Positions 34,414-47,222 are shown, counted from the first letter of the stretch. The stretch: DNA of 64,000 nt from Desarmillaria ectypa (GCA_030407005.1 JAUDYN010000007.1:2914001-2978000); one strand, 5' to 3'. A program made the numbers and translations. Notes: generated from the sequence alone by a model not told the origin.

Positions 34414-35326
34414 ATGTTTACACTGAGTGCTATGTACCACGGACACTACGAGTACGGGCAACAGTACGGCCAGCAGCCATATCAGTACGCGTACCCGCCG
34501 CCACCGCCGCCGCCTCAATATTGGAGCAACGACTCCTACCAATCTTCTCACCACAATCAACGCCAACCTTCTCCACATCCACCTCAGCCTTCTCCGCACC
34601 AGCAGCCGTCGCCGTTATCTCAGCCGTCTCCGCATGCAGCACCTAGATGGATAGAAGAACCTGCTCCTGCTCCGCCACCTGCTCTTGATTTTCTCAAGGT
34701 GTGCTTATATGCTGTGCCCTGGACCCCTTGCTACGTACTTACGATATGCATCGCAGCTTGTTGATTCTTATCGAGTGATTTTGGACGCGTTTGCACCACA
34801 GGCACCACAGCCACAGGTGGATAGGCTCTGTGATGCAGCTTCCTCTGCTGCAACGATACTGGGAGGCCCTGATGAAGAAGAACGGGAAAGAGAACGAGAG
34901 CGAGAGCGCGAACGGGAAGAGAGACACCTAGAAGAAGAGCGAGAGCGAGAAAGGGAGCGAGAGCGCGAACGGGAGAGGGAACGTGAGCGGGAAAGGGAAA
35001 GAGAACAGGAGAGAGAGCGAGAACGTGTAGAGCAAGAACGACTTCGTGCTGAGAAGGAACGCGAAGAACAGGAAAAGGCGAAGGCCAAAGAGAGTGTCGA
35101 TAAGAAGGATGATTCTACGTCGACTGGCCAAGTTTGCCTCGGCTGTAATGCTACCTCTACGCCTGAATGGCGGCGAGGTCCCTTGGGACCGCGGACACTC
35201 TGCAACGCGTGTGGCCTGGTCTACGCAAAGATGATCAAGAAACGGCTCAAGGCGAATTCTGGTGCTGCTGACGCATCCAGTGGTGATAGCAGCGGCGAGG
35301 GTGAGGAAGAAGACGAGCTGGCATAG
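34414..35326 (+). CDS. GATA-type zinc-finger transcription factor with long Glu-Arg repeat
   Basis: Nuclear DNA-binding protein. Two exons (34414-34698, 34757-35326), 284 residues. The first exon is Tyr/Gln/Pro-rich with a run of eight prolines and repeated PSPH-type units. Exon 2 opens [15 protein letters not shown], then has an uninterrupted Glu-Arg block of about 55 residues (34877-35050), probably a single charged alpha-helix. The C-terminal finger reads [15 protein letters not shown] then CNACG, a Cx2Cx18Cx2C GATA finger of the WC-2-like spacing. No PAS domain is visible, so this is not a full WC-2. An acidic tail ends EEEDELA. ATG 34432 is an alternative start. Confidence 0.88.
34877..35050 (+). 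repeat. purine-rich Glu-Arg coding repeat
   Basis: Imperfect GAGCGN/GAACGN hexamers encoding ER dipeptides. The coding strand is almost pure purine over about 170 bp, so it is prone to slippage and strand asymmetry. Confidence 0.85.
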
Positions 35327-36963
35327 TTCGATTTTTGGGGTCTGGTATCATCTGTATGTTTGTTTTTCAAATGTCTGCGTTCCTTGCTTTTGATTGCGCT
35401 GGTTGAACTTTGGACTACTTGAATCTATTTTGTTTTTCAGGGATTTACATGTACTTATTTCATGGAAATATAACGTTAGGTACCCTTTTCATTTGGCGCA
35501 GTGTTATGAATTGCGTGTCTGGTAACACTTTGGTGTCTTACACTGGCAAGTACATCTTTGCAAGCTTGGCTCCGAGTACGTTTTTCTCTTCTCTTCTCCG
35601 GAGAGACGACTTATGTCTCAACCTAGGTCTACAAGTTAGCTTTCACGTAACTATAGAACAGGAGCCTTGAGTTTGAGGTGCGTATATCATCCGGGTACTG
35701 AATATACCTTGTTCACCGCGTCTAACGCTTCTTAACAAAACGCAAACTCGCACCAAGTTTACGACATACTACTGCAAAATGATCAGATTTAAGTTCTTGA
35801 TTGAATTCAATATCAAGACGTCCAAATGTTTCTTGTAGGTGGTTTTGGCAGGTTCCCAGAGTCTCAGGATCCTGTATCATCTGCTGATACATGCTGTCAG
35901 ACAAGAGAAGACATCTCCATTCGCGATGTCGGGCATGACCTTTATATATTTCGCTTTATGAGTTAGAGCCCGAGTATCGGTGTAACCGAATACCGGTAAA
36001 TTATGTTGGATGACGCATTCCGCATCTTTGGACGGCGTGCCCCGCATGTTTCTTCCTTCGCGCATATAACCGAGCAATTGGTAAGATGTTTACCTTTATG
36101 GGTGCATTTCGCAGCGCTGAACACGTTGGTCACAAATCAGACAAATCACGACACTTGTCACACTGACGCGACGCGCCCAAAAGTCCGGAACGCATGACTT
36201 GCAATCAGCTCCAGCGAAGAACTTCGTGAACACGGGCATATCTATCCGTAACCCGCGCTGACTTCGAAACATGGGGTTGGATTGTTTTCTGCTGGATGTA
36301 AGTAATGCTTTGAAACCATCGGCTCTTATATTAGCATGCTCAGCCGGTGACTATTTCAAGTCTCGCATTTCGTCAAAGGTCCCGGTTTGAAACATCTGCG
36401 GAATTTTTAGGGTAATGATATTTCCCATAGTCTTAGGCGCAGCACCGAATCGAAATTGAAAGAATTATATAACAGATTTATTCAAGAACAACATCGAGAA
36501 ACGAGTCACGAAGCACTGAATGAAACAGTATGACTGCTTTTATCAAATGCAAGGTTACGAAGTACGCTGAGGACGTCTACATGATACCATGTATAGCTTT
36601 ACCGCCAGCTCATACTGGCGTTTCATCGCCTTGTTTGTCAAGTTCCCAAGCCGCTATTGCAACCACGCATGTTCCGAACCGTCAAAATCGCGCCATCATG
36701 TCCCGCATTAGCAAAGTACATGCTCCGAAGGTTGACCCGTGAGTTGCCCAGGCTCGCTCTCCTTTGGTTGCCTCCGTCCACCACATGGCTTCAAGCGATG
36801 ACCATGCGCTCAATCCATCTATTGATCCCTCGCGCCAGTCGGGCTCAGTTGGCTAGACTATGATTCGCGATCACGCAATCGACACGTGAAATAGCGCGTA
36901 CTTCGCTTCTCAGTACATAAAAAATTGTTTGATGGCTGTTACACCACACATCTCAAGACACGA
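35327..36963. other. intergenic region, possible short minus-strand gene
   Basis: Minus-strand frames 36077-35877 and 35904-35722 (the second reading DPETLGTCQNHLQETFGRLD) could be exons of a small gene, but neither shows a known domain and I could not fix a start. Confidence 0.3.
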
Positions 36964-39003
36964 ATGTCAACAGTACTTACGGGCGCTGCCGAATTGCCTC
37001 TGGGGAGACGTCCATCCCAGAGTAGTTTCAAGAGCTCCATTGTCGTGAAGCATGTGCCCAAAGCAGACGAAATTCATGATCCACTCGCTGGCGCTGCCTT
37101 GACAAGAGATGACAGCATCGGTAGGTACCTAGATTTTATTCGGTAAATCTGTTCTCATTCTTTCCCGCAGGGCGTGATGGCGAAACTTTCGATGATGTTC
37201 CCCAGGAAAAGCGAACAATTGGCCTATGGTCTGCTGTATTTCTGATATTTAACCGCATCATTGGTACCGGGTATGCAACCGCTCTCACTCCGCCCATTAT
37301 CCCTAATACTAGACTCATTACACAATGTCAGTATCTTCGCAACACCATCGACTATCCTTTCAAGTTCCGGATCAGTTGGTCTGGCATTGTTCCTGTGGGT
37401 GATTGGCGGCATCATCGCCGCCTCAGGTCTTGCTGTATACGTCGAATTCGGCACTGGCCTACCACGATCAGGAGGAGAGCTCACATATCTAAGTTACATC
37501 TATCAAAGGCCAAGATACCTCGCAGTTGCCCTGTATGCAGCTTATGCGGCTTCAATGCCTTGGCCAGCAGGGAACTCCGTTGTTTTCGGACAATGTCAGT
37601 GTAATTCTCACGAACGAAGGACTGATTCATAATTGGATGCTCTTCAGATATTCTCCTCGCTGCTGGAAGGGATGTCACCCGGTGGAATCAGCGCGGCATT
37701 GGTATTGCCTGCGTTACTTTTGCTCTCATTATCCACAGCTGTTTCCTTAAATGGGGTCTCCGTCTACAAAACGCTCTTGGCATCTTCAAGATCGTCATCT
37801 TACTTTTGATCACCTTCTCGGGTTTCGCTGCTCTTGCAGGCCATATCAAATTGCCAGATGATGAAAAGCCCCATAATTTCAGGAATGCTTTCGACGGCAC
37901 TGAGAGCAACGCAAATGCGTTTGTCACCGGTCTTTATAATGTAATCTGGTCTGTTTGCCTCTTTCTTTTCCGTTGTCTGCGGGTTACTCATAATGCGCAC
38001 TAGGTCGTTTATCGGCTACTCGAACGTGAATTACGTGTTGTCTGAAGTCAAGAATCCTGTTCGAACTTTAAAGATTGCTGGGCCCCTTGCCATACTATCC
38101 GTTTCGGTCGTATACATCCTTGTCAACATTGCCTACTTTGCCGCTGTTTCTAAGGACGATATTCTGACGTCAGGTCAAACAGTCGCGTAGGTGTCATTTT
38201 GTCAAAAAGGTCCCCGTCCTTAAATTTTCTATAGTGCTCTTTACTTCCGCAACATGTTCGGAAGAAAAGCAGAGAAAGCATTGAATGTGTTCGTTGCCTT
38301 GAGTGCGCTTGGGAACGTCATGGCCGTTCTATTCAGTCAAGGACGAAGTAAGTGTCGCAGTCTAATCCTTGGGGTATCTAACACATCCTTCGTTCATAGT
38401 CAATCAGGAACTCGGTAGAATAGGAGTTCTCCCCTTCTCTCAATTTTGGGCATCAAACAAGCCCTTTAACGCGCCTGCGCCTGGTCTCGCTCTACAATGG
38501 TTGGTCACTATGATCATCATATTGGCACCTCCGCCGGGTGATGCCTATAATCTCGTGCTTAACAGTGCGTTCTGCTCCATGTGGCGTGAATCCGTGCTCT
38601 CCCGCTAACCTCGCATCGTTCAGTGGTGTCATATCCATTAGCCATAATCAATGCCTTTATCAGCGGTGGTCTGCTGTTTCTCTACAGTCCCTGGGGAGGC
38701 GACTGGCGGCCACCGTTCCGCGCGACATGGCCCGTTGTACTGTTCTTCTTCCTCTCCAACCTCTTCCTCACATTCGCACCTCTCGTACCTCCTGCGCCGG
38801 GTCAAAGCGTATATAAAAGTCTGCCGTACTGGCTGCACGTCGTTATTTCGGTTGGTGTCTTCGCCGTTGGAGGGGTATACTGGATCTTCTGGGTCAAGTT
38901 ACTTCCGAGATGGGGCCACTATCGTTTGGAAAGGCATCTTGAGCTCCAAGACGACGGCGTTTCAAGGAGTGTCTTCAAAAAGATTCCCAGTGAACTGTCA
39001 TGA
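36964..39003 (+). CDS. MUP1-type amino-acid (methionine) permease
   Basis: Plasma-membrane APC-superfamily transporter of the fungal high-affinity methionine permease group. ATG 36964. Exon 1 has a soluble head. After an intron the core begins EKRTIGLWSAVFLIFNRIIG; TG then IFATPSTILSSSGSVGLALF continues across an intron at about 37271-37325. Further helices include VIGGIIAASGLAVYVEFGTG with LPRSGGELTYLSYIYQRP, LKIAGPLAILSVSVVYILV, and the family block YSNVNYVLSEVKNPVRTL. About seven introns keep frame, and the C-terminus ends KKIPSELS at TGA 39001-39003. It is roughly 12 TM in all. Substrate is inferred from the family only; related yeast proteins take methionine, cysteine or other neutral amino acids. 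Confidence 0.88.
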
Positions 39004-40975
39004 CTTCAGTCTTGTGGTGCTTTCATTGTGATAACGGATGGCTTCGAGTTTGTCCGCAGCAGTAAGACGCGTAATCTCAGTTGTCAATAAGTAATGTATG
39101 ATCTAGTACAACTTCAAGTTTATTCACCCACTCCCTAATCTTCGTTACTCGTTTGTCTTCGACTTGGCGTGTTACCATTTCAGCCAAGAAAACAGAGACA
39201 TCTATTATATCATGCATGACATATTGCAATTGACTGTATTCTTTAAGTGATCATGGTTTTGTTACGCTGATGTATGATATTTCGGTTATTATGCTTCAAG
39301 TAAGCGGTAGGGGTTTGACTCCCCTTCAACGTACTTGTATGGCTTGCTGGTCTGTCAGCAGAAGTTCAGCGTTCACTGCTCAGCGCTCAGTCCTGGATCC
39401 GTTATTTACTGTTCACTTAGCACTGTTCAGACTCGTCATTCTTTCTATACGATAATATGACTTGAATTTTCCCAGCAACTATGCTTACTTAAAAAATAGG
39501 GGGGTTACAAAGGGTTTGTCAGACTGGAAGGGAAGGGAAATTTTATTATCCGATTGAAGAGGTGCATAAAATGCTTCAGAATATCAGGGAATGGACTTCA
39601 CTGACCATTCCCAGGCCTAGGGGGCCGGTCTTGAGCTTGAGCGTTTGAATCGATCTGCTGACTAAGACGACAAGCCTAACCCTGATTTTGCTTTCAATCT
39701 TTCTTGTTTACTGTTACTACGTGTACTCTCAGAATTGTCCGGTCGTTTCTGTCATATTTTAGGAAACCAGTTGGATATTCATGATTGCCATGTTTATTTC
39801 TCTTTAGTCTTGTTGTATTTCGGACTGTATCCTAGTACATTGTTGAAAGACCTTTAGTCTTTGGGTTACAAACTCGTGAGGAGTTTGCCCATTTACTTCG
39901 CATATTTATACTAATTTCTACCTATTCTAGTAGTTTCTATCCAATCAATTTCTTACTCAGCATGCCGGAATGCCGGATTGCTCGAACTTTCTCGCATATT
40001 CCGACAAGTCTGAATTGGACTAATGTACTTTCCAGGCAAGCTCTGTGCGCCTTCGATTTGACCCCAACTGAACGTCGAACCTTGTAATACACCTAAAGGT
40101 CGTTCCGTCACCCAGCTCTGGAATATCTGCAGACATAGATGCCGGTGGAGTAATGTTGATTGTGAACGTACGGCAGCCACGAAGGTGAACATCACAACAT
40201 ATGGACCAATACTTCTGCTAATGGCCGTTTCTTGCGCCTGTAATAGTAGTCGTGCTACCGGAAATACGTGTCTCTACAATGCTCCTTTTACATGCCGTAT
40301 TGAGGTTACACCTGGTTAAACACGCGGCCGCATCGGAGCTGCCCAAGGCTTGAACGCGAACGTCCTGAACAAGATTTTCTGGCTCGGCACTATCTCTTGA
40401 TGCAGCATCGAACGATATTGATACCAGCAGCAACAGAGGAGCCATCTGCACGGGGTAGACGCGGCCGTATATTCAGTCTCTTGGACTTCACCGCTTTGAC
40501 GACGTACGGCAACCCATCTTCGAAGAGGCTCGTCTATCTGTACTACGTCGTTGATAAGGACACTAGTTTTGCTTCTTGTTGCATCAGTACTGCTTCAATG
40601 GTCGGCTAGTTGTCCTCTAGACAAACGAACACACTGCTGACTATTCGACACATGGGCGAGATGGCTAGAAAATTCTTCCAGTTCTATTGGCACGCCTTGG
40701 CCCAGGTTCAGGACATGATTGTGCCATCACTATTTCTAAGTTGTCTTAATCACACGAGCGACATGTTCCATTCATGTCTATCTTTCAAGTGTTCAAATCC
40801 AACCTACCTTCCATTACTCTCCTTGCATCGTATTACTACTCTGCTCTGTAGTACGTGTGTTCTCCTTCGACATGTCAGTCACACACCGGTCAATGATCGA
40901 GGCAAGATCGGTGATATAAAACCAACCATGGATTGGGAAAACCAACATTATATATCTTTACCAAGGACCACTACA
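39004..40975. other. intergenic region, possible small secreted ORF
   Basis: On the minus strand a frame from about 40445 starts MAPLLLLVSISFDAASRDSA, signal-peptide-like with three cysteines, ending 40218. No family recognised and coding is doubtful. The rest shows nothing. Confidence 0.3.
40948..40957 (+). promoter_or_regulatory. TATA-like box
   Basis: A TTATATATCT stretch lies about 20-28 bp before the ATG at 40976. This is too close to leave much 5' leader, so its role is uncertain. Confidence 0.3.
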
Positions 40976-41499
40976 ATGGTCTCCTGTTCGGACCTCTCGC
41001 TCACAACGCTTTTCTACACACTCTCCGCCTCTGCATACGTCGCGTCCATTCCCACCTCCGATATCAGCAGGTGGGAAGGATCATCCGTCCTGGAAAACGC
41101 CCTCGCCTATGGTGTCGCCGTTCATACCGACACCGTTGACGTCACTTCGGACGAGGGCTTTCTTCTGGACGACACTCTAGCCTTAGTGGTCACTGACACG
41201 GTCAATGCCATCGTGGACGCCGTTATCCTAGACCCGAAGGATGAAGTGGTATCCCTTGTCGAGCCGGCAGCGTTTACGCCGACTGCGACAGTGGTCATCC
41301 AGAGCCCACAAACCGCAAAGCTGCTCCCAAGGTTGTGCAAGTTGCACCGACCCTAGGGATAGTAATGGTGATGGTACTGTTGACAATCGTTGTAGGCCTG
41401 GTGACCTCTGTGTTCGTGGTCAAGTGGGTGTCCAGGCCATCCTGTGGCTCCTTTGCCTCTACTCCCGTATCCCCGCCAACCGTCTTCCCTCGTTGCTAG
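40976..41499 (+). pseudogene. possible one-pass membrane protein with frame slip
   Basis: The frame from ATG 40976 gives a signal-like LTTLFYTLSASAYVASIP and an acidic/hydrophobic repeat-like body rich in Val, Asp and Thr. It runs on to 41356 in frame. In another frame, from about 41300, KAAPKVVQVAPTLGIVM leads into a strong membrane helix (VMVLLTIVVGLVTSVFVV) with a KW stop-transfer and a stop at 41497-41499. No GT-AG intron of normal length links them. Either it is a decayed gene, a sequence error, or two unrelated frames. Confidence 0.35.
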
Positions 41500-42374
41500 C
41501 TCAAGCCCTTGGGACTGCTTCTTCGATCTTCTTTCCCTCCCTTTTGTTCTGACTAGCCATTATTTATGAGTATATTCATTCTTCGGAGCCTCGACTCCGA
41601 TGTACCTCCTCCCGTCCTCGACTACCTTCTCCTACTTTTCGGTGACTTGTGTGAAGATGTCGTGATCGAAGTCATCATGACGATAGTTCCAACTGTATTT
41701 TCCATGCGATGGTGGCTCAAGGCGAGGTCACGGAGGCGAACCTGTCCACCACAGGTCGTGTAGAGTATTGCGTAGGTTCGCCTTTAGCTTCAGATCGTGA
41801 GATGAGTGTCATATAGCATGTTCTAGTCCTCGGTTTTTCACTGGTATACTTTCAGGTAACGAGCAGTACGGCGTCCCTCCGGTAGGCTTGTGGCGAGGGA
41901 GGACATCGTCGGTCCCACCGATTCAGGCCGCTGGATCAGGTCGCGCAGGCAGGCTATTACCGTTCCGCATCCTCGTCTGGTCTCCGTTTCTTTGTGCTAG
42001 TACCGAAAAAGCGCCATCAGGAAGAAAGCAGCTGCTCTGCGTGGAGAGCACGTCGCTGTATAAGCTTTCATTCTACTAGTTGTATTTTCCATGATTCTAA
42101 CTTTATTTCAGGTGTCTTGTTCTGAATCCACTTGATGCACCAGCCAGCCAGAAGCACTAACGAACGCACGGAGATGACGGGGAAGTCAGTCACGTAGCTA
42201 CTCCGTTGCCGTGTCGGGTTATCAGGGACGATCAGTAGTGCATGCTGATTAATCAGAGACAGCTCTCGTCTCCTCTTTCCCAACTCTTTCTCTGTCATAA
42301 CTGTTCAATATACGCCTTTCATATCCTGTTTAATCGTTACTGTGTTGCCCTCTGAGTTCGCCACCTCTGTCCTG
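41500..42374. other. intergenic region upstream of the NTPase gene
   Basis: No gene seen. The part from about 42242 to 42374 is shared with the left copy (18720-18852, inverted) and presumably holds the NTPase promoter. The shared block begins at the GCATGCTGATTAATC stretch. Confidence 0.5.
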
Positions 42375-45300
42375 ATGGACAATACCGACCCTTTGAACGC
42401 CTTGAAGCGAGGTGGCAGTGGTACCCTGGTTGCCTCGACCTCTCCAAAACACGCCAGAATGGACGTTGCTTCCACTGCTTCTGCCTCTACCGAAGAACAC
42501 GACCCAAGTGTTTGCCTGGAAATTCGACAAATTTTCATCAACGACAAGCCATTCTCTGCCTTTCACGTCCTTCTACAAAGAGGATTTGAAAAAGAGGTGC
42601 TGTTGGGGATGATGGCCTCCATGATAGTCCAAGTAGCTACCCAGTACAAGAAACGCCACCCTAAATGGCCGTACAAACCCATCGAAGACCTCGATCTTTT
42701 GCAGAACCCTTCGCATGCAGAGATGGTATACAAAGATGTTATTGCTATCAGATCTTCTGAGAATCCAAAATGGTCTGTTCAAGCCTGCGTTCGTTGTATG
42801 GCCCATTTCTAATGTCTATTCAAACAGGGAGAATTTGGTGCTGATGTGTAATCGTTCCCATTCTCTTTGGGATTCTTGCGCTAATCATTTCCATAGATGC
42901 CATAGAAAGGACGGGGTCACCAACGATTAAGCAGCCGGACGATGTGATAACGACCGCCATACAGAATTATTTGTCAAAGTTTAGTCAAACGATGCTCGAC
43001 GTGATTACCGGTGACAAAGATCTCCCGCGATGGGATGGACCGAGTGACAGTGGCGAACATGGTGATTTTTTTAGGAGGCTCTGTCTGCCTCAGGTCCTTG
43101 GCCATCCGAGCCTGCTGTTGCACGAGCTGGGTTGCTACAATAAGGAAGTGTTCGATAAGCACCTGAAGTCATTGTTCAATGTTCACAACAAGTCTATGTA
43201 AGGCAACAACTGCAATCACGGTTGTACTCCTGTCTGACGTTATTCATTGTAGCGTCCTTATCAACACCTCAGGTTCTGGGAAGTCGCGGCTCCTTCTGGA
43301 AGGGTTGGCGCGGTACTGGGGTTTCTACTTTGTTGGGACCCGCGACTCATACGAGCTGGGTTCAACAGACCTTGAACAGGCTCTTTCCAGGATACAGGAG
43401 AATGATGGCTTCAATTCTGACCCTGTCTCCATGGAGGATTTCGATTCAAATGAGGCCATTGCCTGCCGACAGTACCTTAAAGTTCTACTGGCACGCACAT
43501 TTGTTTTTACCCACTTCCTAAACTTGAATCTGAGTCAACCAGGCTCCTCTGAGGACAACCTACGATTGGCATGGCTAAAAATCCAAATCCATCAGACGAA
43601 AATCTTTCGGCTGGATATATTTTGTGGGATTATCAATCTCCTTAAAGATTCCACCGATGATTACTTGGAACGCAGTCTAAGGCAGTCTCTCGAGGATGTC
43701 AAGAATCTGTTGGCCCAGACTTTCCCCTTATCCACTTCTTCACGTCAATTGTGCTGCATTGTAGATGAAGCACAAGCACCTGCTACACAGGCCCCTAACG
43801 CATTCCATTCTCATTCATCAAGATCCTCTCGATCCCTCCTGAGACCACTCACTGAATGCCTTCACAAGTCTCTTGCACTTCATAATTGGTTTTTGTTCCT
43901 ATCAGGGACAGGCACAAATCTGCAGATTATTCAGGAAAATAGTGGGTCAAAGGCATTAAAGCTGGGTGGTGAACCAAAGTTTGAGCAACATTCTGAGATG
44001 GGATCTTTTGAAGATGCTGATAGCCAGGCTGCATATATTAGAAAGTTTGTTCCACCTGCTTTGCAGGGTGGCCTCTCAGACTTTCTTGCACGTGTCTTTA
44101 CATGGACAAGAGGAAGGTTTGTGATTATAACTACATACCATTATTATTTCTTACTGTGATTGTCCTTAGATTTTGCTTCACGGCTACCCTTATTGAACTG
44201 TTGCTTATATCAGGGTTCCGCTCCCCACATGCTGTGCTCAATTCCTATATCAAATTCTTCTGTGATGATGAATTTGAACCTGGAGATGCTGAGGATCTTA
44301 TTAAAGCAGAGCCACCATTGTCTCCTAATATCTTTATTGAGGCAAAAATATCTCGTGGAATTGATGTTAAGCGTCTTTCAAAATTGGGTATGCTTCTTCT
44401 CTATCTTGTTGGCCTCTCAGTTATTAACTATCTCTAGGAGTGTTTTCAAAACTCAAAGAAAATCTTCCAGCTTGTTTGCTAATAGGAACACCACTACCTG
44501 TACTTCCAGTGGAAAATTCTATATTGGTCGAGCTTGGAATCTCCAGATTTATGGATATAACCAGGAGTGTGCATACGGATGAGCCACTTGTGTTAACGGC
44601 TATTATCACTTGGCTGGAGAAGAATGAGCCAGGATATCTCCACACTCATATCATGGAGAAGGCATTTGATATCTCCCTGAAACACAATCTCTCTGAAGTG
44701 TTCTCTGCATATGCTGTGTTCCGAGCTCTACAATCTGGCCTTCCTCTCAATCAGGTTCTAGATTTTTACATTCCAGAAAATGCAGTCTTACCATCTTGGA
44801 CCTATGAGAAGGCTCAGATTGTTGTTCCCAGTCATTTTGATCACACAACACAGAGATATCACACCATCCCATATTCCTATTCCTCTAGAAATATTCCCCA
44901 AGCAGGCAGCTATCTTGACAGTGCTTCACAGCTTCTGCAGTGGCTCACATTCCAGGGAGCACCATATTCCATCTGCTATCCAATCACAAGAGCTGGGCCT
45001 GATCTTGTCTGTCTGGTGAAGTTGGATAGCGGTAAACATTTTTGGCTATTGGGCCAGACAAAAGTTCGAGAGAATGACAAGACAATTGTCAATGGAGATC
45101 TTGTCAGTGCAGTGCAGTCAGTCATCCCAGAAAATGTTTATAGAAACAGCAGTGTGAGTCTCTATCTTGATTATCATTAACAGGCTTCTTATCAATGACT
45201 CAGGGAGCAGAGGTAGATGGACTTCCAGCAGCATCCCAACAATTCCTAAAGGCACTTGATGCTCTTCCGGATAAAGTTGATAAGGTCCTGTCATCAGACT

Positions 45301-45758
45301 TGGCATCTCATCATGCCATTGGGGTGCTCTGTATCTTCCCTGCCTTTCACAGCATTCAATGCTTGAATGCATCTTCATTCAAAACGACTACTACACCTCT
45401 TGCTGCTATCAACTGGGATCGGGTCGGCCCAATTCTGGACAACATTATGCTAGGAAGTAAACTCTGGGCTCAACTCATCAAGCGATCTCACATGGAGAGG
45501 CTCATCAAAGTCAATGCACAGAACGACGATTCACACATCGATTATAAAAATGTTGACTTCATTGTCGACAAGAAAGATCTTGAAGACTCAAGCCGCATAT
45601 CAACGAGCATGCTGAAGCTTCAGCTGCAGCTTCATCGGCTATATGAGCAGTCGCTTCCCTCGGAGCAACATAATGTGCCAGAAGAGAAGGACCTGAAGAC
45701 GAGACAGGATGTAGTTCATGCACTCGAGGCGGCCATTGACCGATGGAATTCACTGTAA
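42375..45758 (+). CDS. P-loop NTPase with PD-(D/E)XK-like C-terminus (CRN/RHS-like), right copy
   Basis: Six exons: 42375-42795, 42897-43197, 43253-44116, 44170-44387, 44438-45153 and 45204-45758. They total 3,075 nt, so 1,024 residues with no internal stop. Walker A NTSGSGKS falls at about residues 245-252, Walker B-like IVDEAQ with D412/E413, and a putative sensor strand LFLSGTGT follows. The family block WTRGRFCFTATLIELLL crosses an intron. The C-terminal third has AGPDLV (D790) and LLGQTKVR (Q808, K810), resembling a PD-(D/E)XK core with Q in the E position. This architecture is like the NTPase-plus-REase proteins known as Crinkler/RHS-type effectors or transposon-associated genes. No N-terminal LxLFLAK or signal peptide is seen. 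Role inferred: a mobile or selfish nuclease gene. Confidence 0.8.
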
Positions 45759-46154
45759 AAAGAAATAGACCCGCTTTAGGTCACAATTTTTATGACAATG
45801 TTTCATTTTCACCAAGTTGACGCAGCCAAAGACTTACTTTCCGATGAGTACCTATTGATATCGTCGATGTTTCGCTTTTTGTCTAGTCTAGGTATACTCT
45901 CGTATATAATTCAACACTTTGTGGAATAAGTAACAATATCCGAACAATTTCGAGAGCACGCCAAGCAAGGCGAGTAGGTTGAACTTGCGTATTATAATTT
46001 GCAGCAAATAGCATAAAGCTATGTCGTATCCTTCATTGCTTTGTATTCCTAACAAGAGGGTTCTGGCATTTCCTATGGACATCTTAGAGTTTAGCTCTTT
46101 CCCGATTGGACGGACAACACGCGCTTCCTAGGTGTAATAGCCTTTTGCTCCGCC
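45759..46154. repeat. spacer between NTPase gene and LINE, right copy
   Basis: Matches 14931-15335 inverted. No gene seen. Confidence 0.6.
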
Positions 46155-47081
46155 ACAATGGACAATGTTCAGATTGCTTTTATCTGTCGACTGATACATG
46201 TACATAACCGCTCCATAGCAGCAATCCTGTTCTCAGACACCGGATTTACTCGAATACGCTATCGTAGGCTTGTCCTCGCCTTTCAATACTTTGTACGACT
46301 CCTCTCAGAACACCAGTCCCCATCCAAAGTCGCCCCCTGCGCTATCGACGCTTGCAGAGCTTTGTTGACCTTGGACAAAAGGAACTGGCTCGGCAACATT
46401 CCCTACAGCGCCCTACAGCGGTGGAGTCAATGTGGAAAGACGAGATCGTCGATACAATAACGGGTTCACCAACCACCTTCCTTCTTGCAGCACAATATCA
46501 TCACAGCAATGGCATGCAGGTGACTTTCCGACCCTACCTCGACGTCCGCATCCTCGCTCATCGAATTGCTCTAACAGGGGTTGAGAGTGCCATCCATGAC
46601 CTTGCCAGTAAGAAAGATAACTGGGTCGGACCCGCATGTCAATGGCGTCTATGTAGGATGTGTCACGATGACATTGAGGATGTATTACACATTCTCTTTT
46701 TATATCCTCACGACATCGCCTCTTACTGTCGTTCGCCCTTCCTTGATACCGTCCACTCCTCCTATCTTGGAATGGGTTTGTCCGAAATTCTTGTCCGTCG
46801 ACTCTTGGATGGCCTTATAAAATCTACACCCCGACTTGTGCATGACATGTTTTCCTTGCGGAAGACGGTCCCTCTGTACTAATTTACAATGTGTTTTCAC
46901 TATCCTATTGCCGACGCCGCGAAGAGTACTTGTGACGGGGCAACATAGGATTGGTTCGGTCCTATAGCAGCTAGACATCTCCATGGCTTCATTAACAGTA
47001 AAGTGCACTTCGTAGATAGCCACCTGTAGTACGGATGTCGTTACATTTCTGTTCAGGAGCACCGACGATTAATAAAACAAA
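46155..47081 (+). mobile_element. non-LTR retrotransposon (LINE) relic, right copy
   Basis: The plus strand reads VQIAFICRLIHVHNRSIAAI, then IRYRRLVLAFQYF, and after a frame change DVRILAHRIALTGVESAIHD and RMCHDDIEDVLHILFLYPHD, ending at TAA 46880-46882 with a 3' tail to about 47081. It lacks about 190 bp at its 5' side that the left copy keeps, but retains a middle segment the left has lost. The element is 5'-truncated and frame-broken, and sits 140 bp from the 3' end of POL1 in opposite orientation. Confidence 0.8.
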
Positions 47082-47222
47082 CTTCCTTCCTGTCGGAGAT
47101 TCCTATCACGGGTGCTATTAACCAATATTCTGCTCCTGATACGATACCACGCTTAAAAACTAAAACTACAACATGATATATCTCTAAATACAACAAACGG
47201 ACTATTGCAAATATAGGAAAAC

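Noticed and set aside
34768..35205. Long minus-strand Ser/Arg open frame opposite the GATA gene
   Set aside because: It is the antisense reading of the Glu-Arg repeat; the plus strand carries the GATA finger.
45118..45378. Minus-strand open frames opposite the NTPase gene
   Set aside because: They are shadows of NTPase exons and cross its introns.
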